This document shows positions 45,439-55,165 of a stretch of 64,000 nt of DNA, one piece after another. The number at the start of each line of letters is the position of its first letter. Position 1 is the stretch's first letter. Source of the DNA: Calditrichota bacterium (GTDB lineage Bacteria; Calditrichota; Calditrichia; RBG-13-44-9; J042); the NCBI GenBank assembly GCA_013150955.1, contig JAADJD010000055.1, positions 96,661 through 160,660 of the forward strand, read 5' to 3'. Both the position numbers and the translations under genes were made by a program. Under the pieces are notes generated by a model that had not been told where the DNA came from, ran no database searches, and was given only the letters and a program-made list of their open reading frames with translations.

Positions 45439-46714
45439 AATTAAACTCTTCGTTGTAAAACGAGGGGTGCAGGTAATAATCCCCAAACCCGGTTCGATCG
45501 ATAAATAAGAAGACCTTCCGCAGCTGATAGTAGCGCCAGATTTCGTAAGGATAACTATCGATTTCAAACGGATGGCGCTCAATGTCATCGGGCTCTCCAA
45601 ACTTGATGAAGATCCGCCCCCGATCGGTCAACCAGCCGGCCTGGGTCATGGTCGAAAAATTTTGATTGGCAAAATTCACCCGACGGTAGTATTCATCCAT
45701 TAACTCGTTTTTTTCCGTTTCCGGATTGGGATCCATTTCCTCCCAGAACCGTTCGAAAAAGGCTTTCTTTTCCCGGTACGACTTCTTCAGCACCCGACGA
45801 ATGGAATCCTCTTCAAAAATGTACACCAGCTGCTCAATGGCCATGTCCAGATCTTTGGGGGATTGCGGGGTAATCGTCCAGAAAAAGGAGAAGATCTGAT
45901 TCAGCTGGAACTTCTTGCCGTCCTTGATGGCCTCCAGATAAAGCGAATATTTGTTGCGATCAAACTGATAGCGGTTCAAGCGGATGAAATGTTCCTGAAA
46001 GGCCGGCTCCCCAAACACCAGGTACTGATTGCGCAAATCCAGTCGTCCCTCCTCATCGTATACCCGATAATCGATTCGCAGGGTGTCCCCGGGATTCCCC
46101 AGATACGTATTAAAATATATGTAGATATTTTCATCATCGCCGGAGTAGTTGCGGGTTAGATTGGGTTCGTAGGCAACAATGCGCCCGCTGCTGTCGCGCT
46201 CCACCCGACTGAGAAACAGAATATTGCTGATCATGAAGTTGTAGTGCTGGTAATCGGGCATCTTGAAATGGATTTTTCGATTCACCTGTTTGTTGGTATT
46301 TTTATCCAGCACCGTAATCACCGCCTCATACTCCCCGCTCTGGATGGGCACATCGATGGTAAAAGTGTTCATGGTGGTACGGGAGTTGGTTTCCTCGAAA
46401 TGTTTCACCCACAGGCGCTTTTGAATGGAACGATTAAAGAACACCTCCTTACTGGCATCCATGATATAAATCTCCAGCTGAATTTCGGCAGAGTAACCGG
46501 TATCCGCCTGCACAAAGGTAATGTCGTCATTAACCATCTGGATAAACACCCGCACCAGGGTTTGTTGACCATCGGGGGTGAAGGTGGGGAAAATTTCGGC
46601 GCTGAAATAGGGCAACCCGATTCCACTGAGTTGCGGCGTGGCCATATACTGAGCCCTGGCCGTGGAAAGCCCGAATCCCAACACGGCCAACAAAATGGCC
46701 CAACGGAGTTTCAT
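45437..46714 (-). CDS. GWxTD domain-containing secreted protein
   Basis: 425 residues. Signal peptide (MKLRWAILLAVLGFGLSTARAQ), beta-rich N-terminal half, and at the C-terminus the GWxTD motif AGWLTDRGRIFIKFGEPDDIERHPFEIDSYPYEIWRYYQLRKVFLFIDRTGFGDYYL. GWxTD proteins are common in Acidobacteria, Calditrichota and related phyla; role unknown, presumed envelope-associated. Its ATG overlaps the rimO stop (ATGA), so it is translated together with a ribosome-modification enzyme. Confidence 0.9.
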   Translation of the reverse strand: MKLRWAILLAVLGFGLSTARAQYMATPQLSGIGLPYFSAEIFPTFTPDGQQTLVRVFIQMVNDDITFVQADTGYSAEIQLEIYIMDASKEVFFNRSIQKRLWVKHFEETNSRTTMNTFTIDVPIQSGEYEAVITVLDKNTNKQVNRKIHFKMPDYQHYNFMISNILFLSRVERDSSGRIVAYEPNLTRNYSGDDENIYIYFNTYLGNPGDTLRIDYRVYDEEGRLDLRNQYLVFGEPAFQEHFIRLNRYQFDRNKYSLYLEAIKDGKKFQLNQIFSFFWTITPQSPKDLDMAIEQLVYIFEEDSIRRVLKKSYREKKAFFERFWEEMDPNPETEKNELMDEYYRRVNFANQNFSTMTQAGWLTDRGRIFIKFGEPDDIERHPFEIDSYPYEIWRYYQLRKVFLFIDRTGFGDYYLHPSFYNEEFN

Positions 46715-48051
46715 GATGAATTTAACCTCTCTACATGTCCATACAATTCATACTCGGAGGCATCCACAATGGTAACCTGACGAATTTGTCCACCTGCCAG
46801 GTCACCCGGAATGTCCTCCAGGATGACTTCGTTGTCAATTTCCGGGGAATCGCCACGGGTTCGCCCAAATGCCAGGCGGTTTTCGGGATCCACCTCGTCA
46901 ATCATGACCGCAACCGTTTGACCAATCCACTCTCTGTTTTTTCTAAATGAAATCTCCCGTTGAAGTTCCATGATTTCCTGGTAGCGCGCTTCTTTCAGCG
47001 CCTCCGGAAGGTCTTCCATGGCATAAGCGGCGGTATTTTCTTCGTGGGAATAGGTGAACACGCCCAGTCGGTCAAATTCCATTTCCTGCACAAAGGCTTT
47101 CAGCGCCTGAAAATCGGCGTCGGTTTCTCCGGGATGCCCGACAATCAGCGTCGTCCGCAGGGTGACGTCCGGAATCCGCTGACGCGCCAGCTCGAAAATT
47201 TCCCGGATACGCCGCGAGGAGCCACCGCGCTTCATAATTGCCAGCATCCTGTCCGTAATGTGCTGAATGGGCATATCCAGGTACGGCACCACCCGCGAGC
47301 TACGGGCCATAAAGGCAATCAGTTCATCCGGTACCGTGGTGGGATACAGGTAGTGAAGCCGGATCCACACAAGCCCTTCGATTTGCTCCAGCTCCTCCAG
47401 CAAATCCACAATGCGCGGTTTTTGATAAAGATCCACCCCGTAAAAGGTTGTATCCTGCGCCACCAGAATCAATTCCTTCACCCCGCGTTCAGCCAGCATC
47501 CGGGCCTCGGCAACAACCTGGGAAATCGGCCGACTGCGATGGCGTCCACGCATCAACGGAATGGCGCAAAAGGCACAGGTGTGGTTGCATCCTTCGGAAA
47601 TCTTCAGATACGCATAATGGGAACGGGTGGTTAAATAGCGCTGTTCAAACAGGTATTCCGGCGGAGTGTCATCCGGGAAGTTTAAAAATTTCAGAATATT
47701 CTGATAATCTTCGGTACCAAAAAAGGCATCCACGGCCGGCAATTCCCGTCGCAGTTCACGGGCATAACGCTGCGATAAACAGCCACAAACCACAATCTTT
47801 TTGGATGGATCCTGCTTCTTCAATTGTTCCGCTTCCAGAATCGCGTCCACAGATTCCTGTTTGGCCAGATGAATAAACCCACAGGTATTGATGATGACCA
47901 CGTCGGCCTCTTCGGGAGAGTCCACCAGCTCGGCTTTTCGGGCTTTCAATTGCCCCATCAAAATTTCAGAATCGTACACGTTCTTTGCACAGCCCAGCGT
48001 GGTGATATGGATACGAGGGGGTTTTCCGTTATGTTTATTGGATCCAGCCAT
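46711..48051 (-). CDS. rimO: Ribosomal protein S12 methylthiotransferase RimO
   Basis: 446 residues. MTTase domain (IHITTLGCAKNVYDSEILMGQL, VIINTCGFIHLAKQESVDAILE, VVCGCLSQRYA), radical SAM cluster EGCNHTCAFCAIPLMRGRHRSRP and C-terminal TRAM domain. CLSQRYA and ISEGCNHTC fit RimO over MiaB. It thiomethylates Asp88 of S12. The track start is about 46 codons too early; ATG 48051 follows AGG and lies 8 bp after the ftsY stop. Part of the ftsY-rimO-GWxTD series. Confidence 0.93.
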   Translation of the reverse strand: MAGSNKHNGKPPRIHITTLGCAKNVYDSEILMGQLKARKAELVDSPEEADVVIINTCGFIHLAKQESVDAILEAEQLKKQDPSKKIVVCGCLSQRYARELRRELPAVDAFFGTEDYQNILKFLNFPDDTPPEYLFEQRYLTTRSHYAYLKISEGCNHTCAFCAIPLMRGRHRSRPISQVVAEARMLAERGVKELILVAQDTTFYGVDLYQKPRIVDLLEELEQIEGLVWIRLHYLYPTTVPDELIAFMARSSRVVPYLDMPIQHITDRMLAIMKRGGSSRRIREIFELARQRIPDVTLRTTLIVGHPGETDADFQALKAFVQEMEFDRLGVFTYSHEENTAAYAMEDLPEALKEARYQEIMELQREISFRKNREWIGQTVAVMIDEVDPENRLAFGRTRGDSPEIDNEVILEDIPGDLAGGQIRQVTIVDASEYELYGHVERLNSS

Positions 48052-48058
48052 GCGCATC

Positions 48059-48997
48059 CTAAGAATTTTCAGTAATCGATTCCGTCTCGAATAACCCATC
48101 CACAAACGTCTGGGGATCGAAGACTTCCAGGTCTTCCATCTGTTCCCCCAATCCCACATAGTGAATAGGTATGCCCAGCTGATGAGCAATGCCGATCACG
48201 CTTCCTCCTTTGGCGGTACCATCCAGCTTGGTTAAAATAATGCCCGTCACGCCAACGGCGTCCACGAAGTTGCGTGCCTGATTGAGGGCATTCTGCCCCA
48301 CCGTGCCATCCAGCACCAGTAATACCTGATGCGGCGCCTCTGGCAGCACTTTCTGGATCACCCGTTTTATTTTCTTCAATTCTTCCATTAGATTCACCTT
48401 GGTGTGCAGGCGGCCGGCGGTATCCAGGATGGCCACATCGGCGTTGCGGGCAATGGCAGCCTGCACCGTGTCGTAAGCCACCGCGCCGGGATCCGCCCCG
48501 CTCTGATGCTTCACAATATCCGCTCCCAGCCGCCGCGCCCAGACCTCCAGCTGCTCGATGGCAGCGGCCCGGAACGTATCAGCCGCACCCAGAACCACCC
48601 GCTTACCCCGCTGCTGAAAACGATGGGCCAGCTTGGCAATCGATGTCGTCTTGCCCGTTCCGTTCACCCCCACCACCAGAATAACAAACGGTTTTGCCGG
48701 CAGCGTCTCTTCCGGCACATTCACAGGCGGGAAAATGCGAATAATCTCTTCCTTTAAAATACGGAACAGCTCTCGTGGATCCTCGTATCGTTCCTTTTTC
48801 ACCCGTTGTTGCACGCGTTCCAGAATGGCCAGGGTGGTTTCCACCCCGACATCGCCCGAAATTAAGATTTCCTCAATCTCTTCCAGCAATTCGTCATCAA
48901 TGCGGGAACGGGCAACAATCACCCGCGAGATTCGATCGAACACCTGGCTTTTGGTGCGCGCCAGCCCCTTGCGCAGCTTATCCAGAAATGCCGCCAT
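48059..48997 (-). CDS. ftsY: Signal recognition particle receptor FtsY
   Basis: 312 residues. Short N domain (FLDKLRKGLARTKSQVFDRI) with no acidic A domain, then the NG GTPase: LVVGVNGTGKTTSIAKLAHRFQ, GAADTFRAAAIEQLEVWARR, ILDTAGRLHTKVNLMEELKKI and ILTKLDGTAKGGSVIGIAHQLGIPIHYVGLGE. Receives SRP-ribosome complexes at the membrane. First of three coupled genes; the start ATG lies at 48997. Confidence 0.96.
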   Translation of the reverse strand: MAAFLDKLRKGLARTKSQVFDRISRVIVARSRIDDELLEEIEEILISGDVGVETTLAILERVQQRVKKERYEDPRELFRILKEEIIRIFPPVNVPEETLPAKPFVILVVGVNGTGKTTSIAKLAHRFQQRGKRVVLGAADTFRAAAIEQLEVWARRLGADIVKHQSGADPGAVAYDTVQAAIARNADVAILDTAGRLHTKVNLMEELKKIKRVIQKVLPEAPHQVLLVLDGTVGQNALNQARNFVDAVGVTGIILTKLDGTAKGGSVIGIAHQLGIPIHYVGLGEQMEDLEVFDPQTFVDGLFETESITENS

Positions 48998-49072
48998 GGA
49001 TTATGCTTCCTTTCCTGTTGAACATTCGCTTTCATTTCATTTCAATTTGAAAATATAACCAAAAAGCGTGCA

Positions 49073-50263
49073 CTAATCCACCCCTGTGGAAGATCGTCGA
49101 AAAACCAGGTGCCCCACCAGAACGCTAATCATGACCACAAAAATGCCGGGAATGAATACCTCGGCCGGGAGAATCCGCTGCCGATAGGCCAGCCAGAAGA
49201 TGATCAAGGTGAGCTCACCCCGGGGGAAGGTTCCCAGCACCAGAAACAGCAGCGGCTGTTTTCGGTAACGAACGTAAAGGCCAAAAGCAATGGCCAGCAG
49301 GATCAGGGCGGCCATCAAAAAATTAAAATTCTTCCAGATGAGATAGGTATGCTGGAACGCCATGACCATGGCGCGACCCATGTCGGTAAAGGGGATCAGA
49401 AAAAAGAACGCTCCCACCTGCAACAATCGCTGCCGCTGAAACTTTTCCACCGACGGGATCATGCTTTTTAGAAACAGCCCGGCCCAGAACCCGATGAAAA
49501 CCAATGATAAGCCGGTATTGTAAGCCAGATTCAGGGAAATGAAAAAAATCCCCATGGCCAGAAACAGGATGCTATTGGTGGCTGGTGGCGATCGCCGCGC
49601 CAGATAAAAAGAAAACCGCTGACGCATGAGGATGGGCAGAGAGAAAAGCAAAAATAAAAGGAAGTACATCAAATCCAGCACCGTAAAATCCCGATGCAAA
49701 TTTTGTTTGATGGTATCAATGGCCGCGATGGCAATGATGGCCAGTAAATCCAGCGAAAGGGCCATCTGCAGCAGATTGGTGGTTTGCTTTTTCACCAATC
49801 CCGTTTCCGACAGGTAGCTTTGCGCCACCGCCCCGATGTTGATACTTAAAAACGCGGTGGTTAAAAACAGGGTCGCCCACCAGTCTTGACCGGTCACAAA
49901 GAAAAAAGAAATTATCCCCACGGAAAGGATCGTCAAACTGGCCAGCACGGTGCTGAACACCAGATTCTCACCATCCACCCAGCGGAAAAACTGGGGATCA
50001 AAGTTTAACCCGATGAGAATCAAAAACACCAGCACCCCGATGTGGTTGGCAAATAACAGGAAGACGTTATTGTCATTAAACACCCGGTTCAGGATCTGGG
50101 GATAGTCCGACAAAAGCAACAGAAACGCCCCGAACAGGGCGCCGGTCATCAGGTAGGCCAGAAAATCCGGCAATCGGAGCCGCCGGATGACCACCAGCGT
50201 TAAAGCGCTAATGATGTAGGCAAACGCCAGGTAGATAAAAAACTGCCCAACCAGTTCTTTCAT
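49073..50263 (-). CDS. Kef-type cation/proton antiporter, membrane domain only
   Basis: 396 residues with about twelve membrane helices (FFIYLAFAYIISALTLVVI, LPDFLAYLMTGALFGAFLLL, ANHIGVLVFLILIGLNFDP, MALSLDLLAIIAIAAIDTI). It resembles CPA2 exchangers such as KefB/RosB but has no C-terminal TrkA-N/C domain. The ion is not predictable. GRAMVMAF and FPRGELTLIIFW resemble the GRGEL half-helix of the family. It lies between ubiA-like and ftsY genes with gaps of 9 and 75 bp. Confidence 0.8.
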   Translation of the reverse strand: MKELVGQFFIYLAFAYIISALTLVVIRRLRLPDFLAYLMTGALFGAFLLLLSDYPQILNRVFNDNNVFLLFANHIGVLVFLILIGLNFDPQFFRWVDGENLVFSTVLASLTILSVGIISFFFVTGQDWWATLFLTTAFLSINIGAVAQSYLSETGLVKKQTTNLLQMALSLDLLAIIAIAAIDTIKQNLHRDFTVLDLMYFLLFLLFSLPILMRQRFSFYLARRSPPATNSILFLAMGIFFISLNLAYNTGLSLVFIGFWAGLFLKSMIPSVEKFQRQRLLQVGAFFFLIPFTDMGRAMVMAFQHTYLIWKNFNFLMAALILLAIAFGLYVRYRKQPLLFLVLGTFPRGELTLIIFWLAYRQRILPAEVFIPGIFVVMISVLVGHLVFRRSSTGVD

Positions 50264-50272
50264 GGTGCCCTT

Positions 50273-51286
50273 TCATCGCCCTTTGAAATTTGGATAGTCG
50301 AAATTGAACCGCCGTTGATAATAAAATCGGGTGAAATAAAATCCGGCTAACGCAATTCCAAAAAAGAGGGGAAATTTCATGGAAATCCACAACACGAAAA
50401 AGAAGATGCCCATCTTCAGCGTGATGATTGCCCGTTCGGTAGTGGGTTGACGCAACATCCAGATCATGAACGGCAGGGTTCCCAGAGATATCAACAGGAT
50501 GAGATCGTCCTTCATTACCCCACCACCAACCAGTGCCGCCGCCATCAGCAATCCACTCCACCGAATGGTGGTGCGAAACCCATATTTCACTGGAAAGGTG
50601 ATCTTCCGGGCAGCGGCATCGCCATCGCGATCGGGAAGGGTAGTTAACAGGTACAAACCGGTGTTAAATGCCAGGTAATTCAACGAATTCAGCAAAAACG
50701 ATTTTCCCAGCGGTTGCGCCAGGCTCCAGCCCAGCGCAAAGGCCAGCCACCCCATGGCCATGTTGGCCCAGAGTCCCCAGAGGGGGCGGTTCTTTAATTC
50801 AAACGGGGCATAATTATACAAATATCCGGTAACCAGAATAAACGCCAGCAAAAGCAACGCAAACGTCCGGTTGATGGTGAGCGCCATTCCCATCGCCAGC
50901 AGACAGGTTAGAACCGCCTGAATGTAGCCATGGGAAAGGGGCACATGCCCATCGCCCAGCAGGAATAGTTTGCGATTCTGCCGATCGGAATCCACATCCC
51001 GCAGCTGATTGAAAATAAAACTGCCGCCCATGGCCAGGGCAAACGTCAGCATGGCCAGCCAGACCGGATAACCCAGCGAATGAAACGTGAGCTGAAAAGA
51101 CATTCCCGGAAGAAAGTACGGTGAGGGAAAAGAAGCCAGCAAGAAACCGGCCAGCAGGGTGGCCCACCCCGGAAAAAACAGCATGGGGCGCATCAGAAAA
51201 ACATAGTCCAGATACCGTAACCAGCGGCTGGACGGACTGGTCATCACCGCAGCTGTGGCCTGTTTGTCTGAAAACGTTTTCTTCAC
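50273..51286 (-). CDS. UbiA-family prenyltransferase
   Basis: 337 residues with eight to nine membrane helices. The two Asp-rich prenyl-diphosphate motifs are visible as FNQLRDVDSDRQNRK (NxxxDxxxD) near residue 100 and TLPDRDGDAAARKIT (DxxxD) near 225. It attaches a polyprenyl chain to an aromatic or sugar acceptor, as in quinone, haem or lipid synthesis; the MqnA-like gene at 55928 hints at menaquinone but is unlinked. Starts at GTG 51286 with GGGGA upstream; an internal ATG (51244) is an alternative. Confidence 0.85.
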   Translation of the reverse strand: MKKTFSDKQATAAVMTSPSSRWLRYLDYVFLMRPMLFFPGWATLLAGFLLASFPSPYFLPGMSFQLTFHSLGYPVWLAMLTFALAMGGSFIFNQLRDVDSDRQNRKLFLLGDGHVPLSHGYIQAVLTCLLAMGMALTINRTFALLLLAFILVTGYLYNYAPFELKNRPLWGLWANMAMGWLAFALGWSLAQPLGKSFLLNSLNYLAFNTGLYLLTTLPDRDGDAAARKITFPVKYGFRTTIRWSGLLMAAALVGGGVMKDDLILLISLGTLPFMIWMLRQPTTERAIITLKMGIFFFVLWISMKFPLFFGIALAGFYFTRFYYQRRFNFDYPNFKGR

Positions 51287-51298
51287 CCGTTCCCCATG

Positions 51299-51754
51299 TT
51301 ATTGATGGAGTAAAATTAACGCCACCCCAACTCCCGCAAGGTCGGCCAGCAAATCCTTCCAGCAAAAATGATTCCCCGGCCGCCGGCGATCCCGAAATTC
51401 TTTGGCCAATCCCAGACTAAACGCGATGCTGGCCCCCACCCAGGGACTCCGTTCCGGTTCCATCTGGAACTGTCGCTGGAGCACCTGGGCGGAGAATACG
51501 GTCATCATCAGGCTGCCCATGAAATGATGGCCTTTGTCCGGGGCAAACCAGGGATCGCCCCCCTGGCCGGTGGGGGAAACGGCGGAGTCGGTCTCTACCA
51601 CCTTATGGATCGTAAAAAGGGAATGGGGCGACTCGTTCTGAGCCACTCCAGGTGCTGGCAGGAGGCACACCCCAACCATGATGATGGTCCACAACGAAAC
51701 CATTTGGCGAACCCATCCTTTCCGACCATTCGATTTAAAAACCAAACGCTTCAT
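51299..51754 (-). CDS. YfiM-like (DUF2279) secreted/membrane protein
   Basis: 151 residues. The N-terminal hydrophobic stretch (SLWTIIMVGVCLLPAPGVAQ) is a signal peptide or membrane anchor. The body has the conserved pattern DKGHHFMGSLMMTVFSAQ and LGLAKEFRDRRRPGNHFCWKDLLADLAGVGVALIL, matching YfiM-type proteins, whose function is unknown. AGGAGG precedes the ATG 51754. Twelve bp separate it from the prenyltransferase gene. Confidence 0.75.
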   Translation of the reverse strand: MKRLVFKSNGRKGWVRQMVSLWTIIMVGVCLLPAPGVAQNESPHSLFTIHKVVETDSAVSPTGQGGDPWFAPDKGHHFMGSLMMTVFSAQVLQRQFQMEPERSPWVGASIAFSLGLAKEFRDRRRPGNHFCWKDLLADLAGVGVALILLHQ

Positions 51755-51824
51755 GCGGCCTCCTGCTCAATCCAAATCTCACATCGTGCTTCCGCCTTAC
51801 CACCATTCCCCGGTAATTGCTTTT

Positions 51825-52316
51825 TTAAAAATGGATGGAAATCCGCATGCCCACCCATCCTGTAGAGGACGGGACCGACTGCGGAATGAAGCCGGAAATA
51901 TCCATGGCTGTATCAAACTCGAACAAATACGCATCCACGTAAGCATCCACAATCGTCAACACATAGGCCAGCCCCAGGTACCAGGTGAACGTATTCCGTT
52001 TTTCCTGATAGGCCCGAATCCGGGTGCTCCGCCATTGTCGATGGTAGTACACCACCCGCTGCAGGAGCAGTGCGTTTACCCCGAAAACCAAAACGGCTTT
52101 GGCATATTGATGATTGTACACCTGTCCCCAGCCCGGTAAAACGGCGGATCGCAACATGGCCCCGGTAGGGGACTTCAGGGGCTGATCACTGAGTAGCTTC
52201 AGCGTGTCGATGACCGCTGTATCCCCCCTGGCTACCGAACGTTCCATTGCCCCCAGCAGGGAACTTCCCCCCAATCCCCATAGAATAACTAAAATTACAA
52301 TAATTTGCCGTTGCAT
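51825..52316 (-). CDS. DUF5683 domain protein
   Basis: 163 residues. Signal peptide (MQRQIIVILVILWGLGGSSLLGA), then the DUF5683 signature PTGAMLRSAVLPGWGQVYNHQYAKAVLVFGVNALL, a tandem of short hydrophobic helices, and a C-terminal strand ending GMRISIHF. A small envelope protein common in FCB bacteria; no known function. Confidence 0.82.
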   Translation of the reverse strand: MQRQIIVILVILWGLGGSSLLGAMERSVARGDTAVIDTLKLLSDQPLKSPTGAMLRSAVLPGWGQVYNHQYAKAVLVFGVNALLLQRVVYYHRQWRSTRIRAYQEKRNTFTWYLGLAYVLTIVDAYVDAYLFEFDTAMDISGFIPQSVPSSTGWVGMRISIHF

Positions 52317-52348
52317 TCAATCATCCACTGCACGGTTGCACAAAAACA

Positions 52349-52729
52349 TCACGATCGCCAGGCAATGCATTCAATCTCCACCAGCACGTCTTTTGGCAGC
52401 CGACTGACTTCCACGGCAGAACGCGCCGGTGGATTTTCCGGGAAAAATTCCGCGTACACTTCATTCATCAGCGGAAAATCGTCCATGCGTTTTAAAAAAA
52501 CCGTGGTTTTTACCACATGGGAAAGGTCGGTGCCCGCGGCCTCTAAAACTGCGGCCAGATTTTTTAACACCTGACGCGTCTGTACCTTCACGTCCCCCTC
52601 CACCAGCGCCCCGGTGGCGGGATCAATTGCAATTTGCCCGGCGGTAAAAACCAGCTGCCCAACAACGATCGCCTGACTGTAAGGGCCTACTGGCTCAGGG
52701 GCATTCCGGGTGTACACCACCTGTTTCAT
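52349..52729 (-). CDS. ridA: RidA family deaminase
   Basis: 126 residues, chorismate-mutase-like trimer fold. Motifs [30 protein letters not shown], the active-site arginine in [24 protein letters not shown] and the [18 protein letters not shown] segment are intact. It hydrolyses reactive enamine/imine intermediates of PLP enzymes. There are short gaps to both neighbours. Confidence 0.93.
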   Translation of the reverse strand: MKQVVYTRNAPEPVGPYSQAIVVGQLVFTAGQIAIDPATGALVEGDVKVQTRQVLKNLAAVLEAAGTDLSHVVKTTVFLKRMDDFPLMNEVYAEFFPENPPARSAVEVSRLPKDVLVEIECIAWRS

Positions 52730-52799
52730 ATGTTGCCTCCCCTATTTTGACTGATTTGGTTAACGATCCGATAAATCCTATTGTTGAACAACACCCGAA

Positions 52800-53417
52800 T
52801 CACATCAGCACCCGCTCGATGCTCCCCTTTCCCTCTCGAATAATTTCTACCTCATCATGAATGATCTTGATGATGGTCGATTCTTCCGCATCGGGCAGGG
52901 GGCCCGCGTCCAGGAACACTTCCGCGTGATGGGCATAGCGCTGCATGATTTCTTCCGGATCGTTCAGCAGCTCCCCTTCTTCAATATTGACCGAGGTGTT
53001 GGCAAGCGGATGTCCCAGCGTATGCACCATGGCCATCACAATACGATTGTCCGGTATGCGGATGCCCACCTCTTTGCGGCGTGTCAACATCAACTTGGGA
53101 ATTTCGCGGGTGGCTTCCAGAATCACCGTATACGGGCCCGGAAAACAGCGTTTCAGGATTCGAAACGCAAAATTGGATATGCGGGCATATTGAGACGCCT
53201 GTTGAATGGACTCGCAAATTAAACTGATGGGTTCGAATTTGGTTTTGCCTTTCAGCCGGTAAATGGCCTCCAGCGCGTGCTTTTTGTACAGACTGCAGCC
53301 AATTCCGTAAACCGTATCCGTCGGGTAAATGATCAACTGGCCATTCTCAAGGGCCTCAACCGCTTTGTTGATCGACCGTTGATGTGGATTCTCCGGGTAC
53401 ACTTTGAACCGAATCAT
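52800..53417 (-). CDS. L-threonylcarbamoyladenylate synthase (TsaC/Sua5/YciO group)
   Basis: 205 residues, YrdC domain: IIYPTDTVYGIGCSLYKKHALEAIYRLKGKTKFEPISLIC, FPGPYTVILEATREIPKLML, VGIRIPDNRIVMAM and HPLANTSVNIEEGEL. Length and the KTKFEP-type loop (rather than KRP) fit the YciO-like branch as well as TsaC, so the t6A role is probable, not certain. There is no C-terminal Sua5 domain. Confidence 0.87.
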   Translation of the reverse strand: MIRFKVYPENPHQRSINKAVEALENGQLIIYPTDTVYGIGCSLYKKHALEAIYRLKGKTKFEPISLICESIQQASQYARISNFAFRILKRCFPGPYTVILEATREIPKLMLTRRKEVGIRIPDNRIVMAMVHTLGHPLANTSVNIEEGELLNDPEEIMQRYAHHAEVFLDAGPLPDAEESTIIKIIHDEVEIIREGKGSIERVLM

Positions 53418-53734
53418 GCGGATTCATCGCCTCCAACCGTATCGTGTCGGGCCACCATCCAACAACACCAAAAGTAGAAGATAAAATAACGGCCTATGTT
53501 TTACAACAACTTATTCAGTCAATGCAGGAAGGGTATTACCTTCAAATGCAACATCGTCTCTCAAGATTCACCAACGGCTTTGCTGAGGGAATATTTACCC
53601 GATTCGCACATTGAACGGCGAGTGACACGAATGAAGCCGAAAAGCAGGAACCACTCGGAAGTTTTTTCATCCACAAACCGTTCCAACGGCGAACGAAACA
53701 AGCGCTGATTTGATTTTGTGGGGAATTTTCAATA

Positions 53735-53905
53735 AACCAAGATTATGCAATAGCCTACGAATGACATGAATGAACACCAATGAAAATAATAAAATGCACT
53801 TAATTCTATCTGGATGAAAATGTTTTCCCGGATATATTCGCTATTTTGGTGATATGATTCGAATTCATTCGTGTGATTCGTGGTTTAACGCTTTATTTGG
53901 GTTGA
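53735..53905 (+). repeat. Interspersed hairpin repeat, copy F
   Basis: Same orientation as copy A: AAGATTATGCAATAGCCTAC left, TCTGGATGAAAATGTTTTCC centre, GTGATTCGTGGTTTAACGCT right. It lies in the 539-bp gap between the TsaC-like and MurF-like genes. A possible decayed fragment lies at about 53596-53640 (GCACATTGAACGGCGAGTGA). Confidence 0.8.
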
Positions 53906-53956
53906 ATCATTTTTCAGTCCGTGCAATCATGATGGTTGAAAACAGCCCATCCGGCT

Positions 53957-55165
53957 TCAGGCTGTCACTCCCACACCGGGCAACACTCGTGACCACAAGC
54001 GATCCAGCCGCAAGTTGCGGCTCCCGGTCATCAACACGGTGGTACGGGGTTCCAGGAAGGGCTGCAGGGTTTCCGGCACCTCTTCGGGATCCCGACACAC
54101 TTTCACAATTTTGTTGGTGTGATTGATCTGGCGAATGCCCTCTGCAATATAGCGGGCCCCTTCCCCCACAGTGATGATCACGTCGATTGGCAGCGCGGAG
54201 ATGTAATACCCCGCCTTTAAATGGGTTTCCGACACCCGCGGGCCGGGATCGCGAATATCTCCAATGACCAGCACCAGCAGATTGGAATAGGGACGGAATT
54301 GCACCAGACTTTCACAGGCCTTGCTCACGGAGTTGGTGGTGGCATCGTAGGTGTAATCCAGGAAAAACATGTCCTGAGCGGTAATCAAATTCCCCCGATG
54401 CTCCAGCACATTAAATTTTTCTTCCAGCACGTCCCGAATGCTGGAGAATTCAATCCCCAGTACCCGCGCCGCCGAAATGGCCGCCAGCGCATTGTAAATA
54501 AACGCAGAGCTGTAAACATGGAGGTGGAATCGGTAAAAATCGTTTAACATGAATTCGATCCCCTCCGGCCCCAGATAACGAATGTTCGAGGCGTAAAAAT
54601 GCGCATTGGTGTTCAGACCAAACTTGATGATCCGCCGCGTATGGGAAAATTTATCCATCGCACTGACCAGATCGTCGTCCATGTTCAGGATGGCAAAGCC
54701 ATCTTCGGGTAAATTGCGCACCAGCTCCACCTTGGCGTCGGCAATCAGATACTTATCCCCCTGGGATGCCAGATGGGCCTCACCAATGTTCGTCACGATC
54801 CCGATGTTGGGTTCGGCCACGCTGACGGCCAACTCGAACTGCTGCGGATTGATGATGCCCAGCTCCAGAAGGGCGTACTGATGCGATTTGTTCAGCTTTA
54901 GCAGGGTAGCTGTCACCGCCGATGCCGTGGAACAATCCAGCGGCGTTTCCAGCACATTGCCAAATCGGGAAAGAATGGTGGCCAGCATGCGTTTGGTTGT
55001 GGATTTTCCTTCGGTGCCGGCAATGCCAATGATGGGAATGTCGAACTGTCTGCGGTGATCCAGAATCTTGCGCAGGTTCAGTAATATATAATCCGAAAGT
55101 TCCTCGTGGGTATCCAGAGAAATTTCGTCAAAATAGAGCTTTTCGGGTGACTTGCGATCTGACAA
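53957..55165 (-). CDS. MurF-like Mur ligase lacking the N-terminal domain
   Basis: 402 residues. It starts close to the ATP site: IPIIGIAGTEGKSTTKRMLATIL near residue 45. Other MurF-type motifs are LLELGIINPQQFELAVSVAEPNIGIVTNIGEAHLASQGD, AILNMDDD, FIYNALAAISAARVLGI and FLDYTYDATTNSVSKACESL, then a C-terminal Rossmann domain with VLMTGSRNLRLDRL. It is shorter than MurF (about 450) because the UDP-MurNAc-binding N-terminal domain is missing. It may be a paralogue joining a different substrate. Start is TTG 55165 with GGAGAGG upstream. Confidence 0.8.
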   Translation of the reverse strand: MSDRKSPEKLYFDEISLDTHEELSDYILLNLRKILDHRRQFDIPIIGIAGTEGKSTTKRMLATILSRFGNVLETPLDCSTASAVTATLLKLNKSHQYALLELGIINPQQFELAVSVAEPNIGIVTNIGEAHLASQGDKYLIADAKVELVRNLPEDGFAILNMDDDLVSAMDKFSHTRRIIKFGLNTNAHFYASNIRYLGPEGIEFMLNDFYRFHLHVYSSAFIYNALAAISAARVLGIEFSSIRDVLEEKFNVLEHRGNLITAQDMFFLDYTYDATTNSVSKACESLVQFRPYSNLLVLVIGDIRDPGPRVSETHLKAGYYISALPIDVIITVGEGARYIAEGIRQINHTNKIVKVCRDPEEVPETLQPFLEPRTTVLMTGSRNLRLDRLWSRVLPGVGVTA

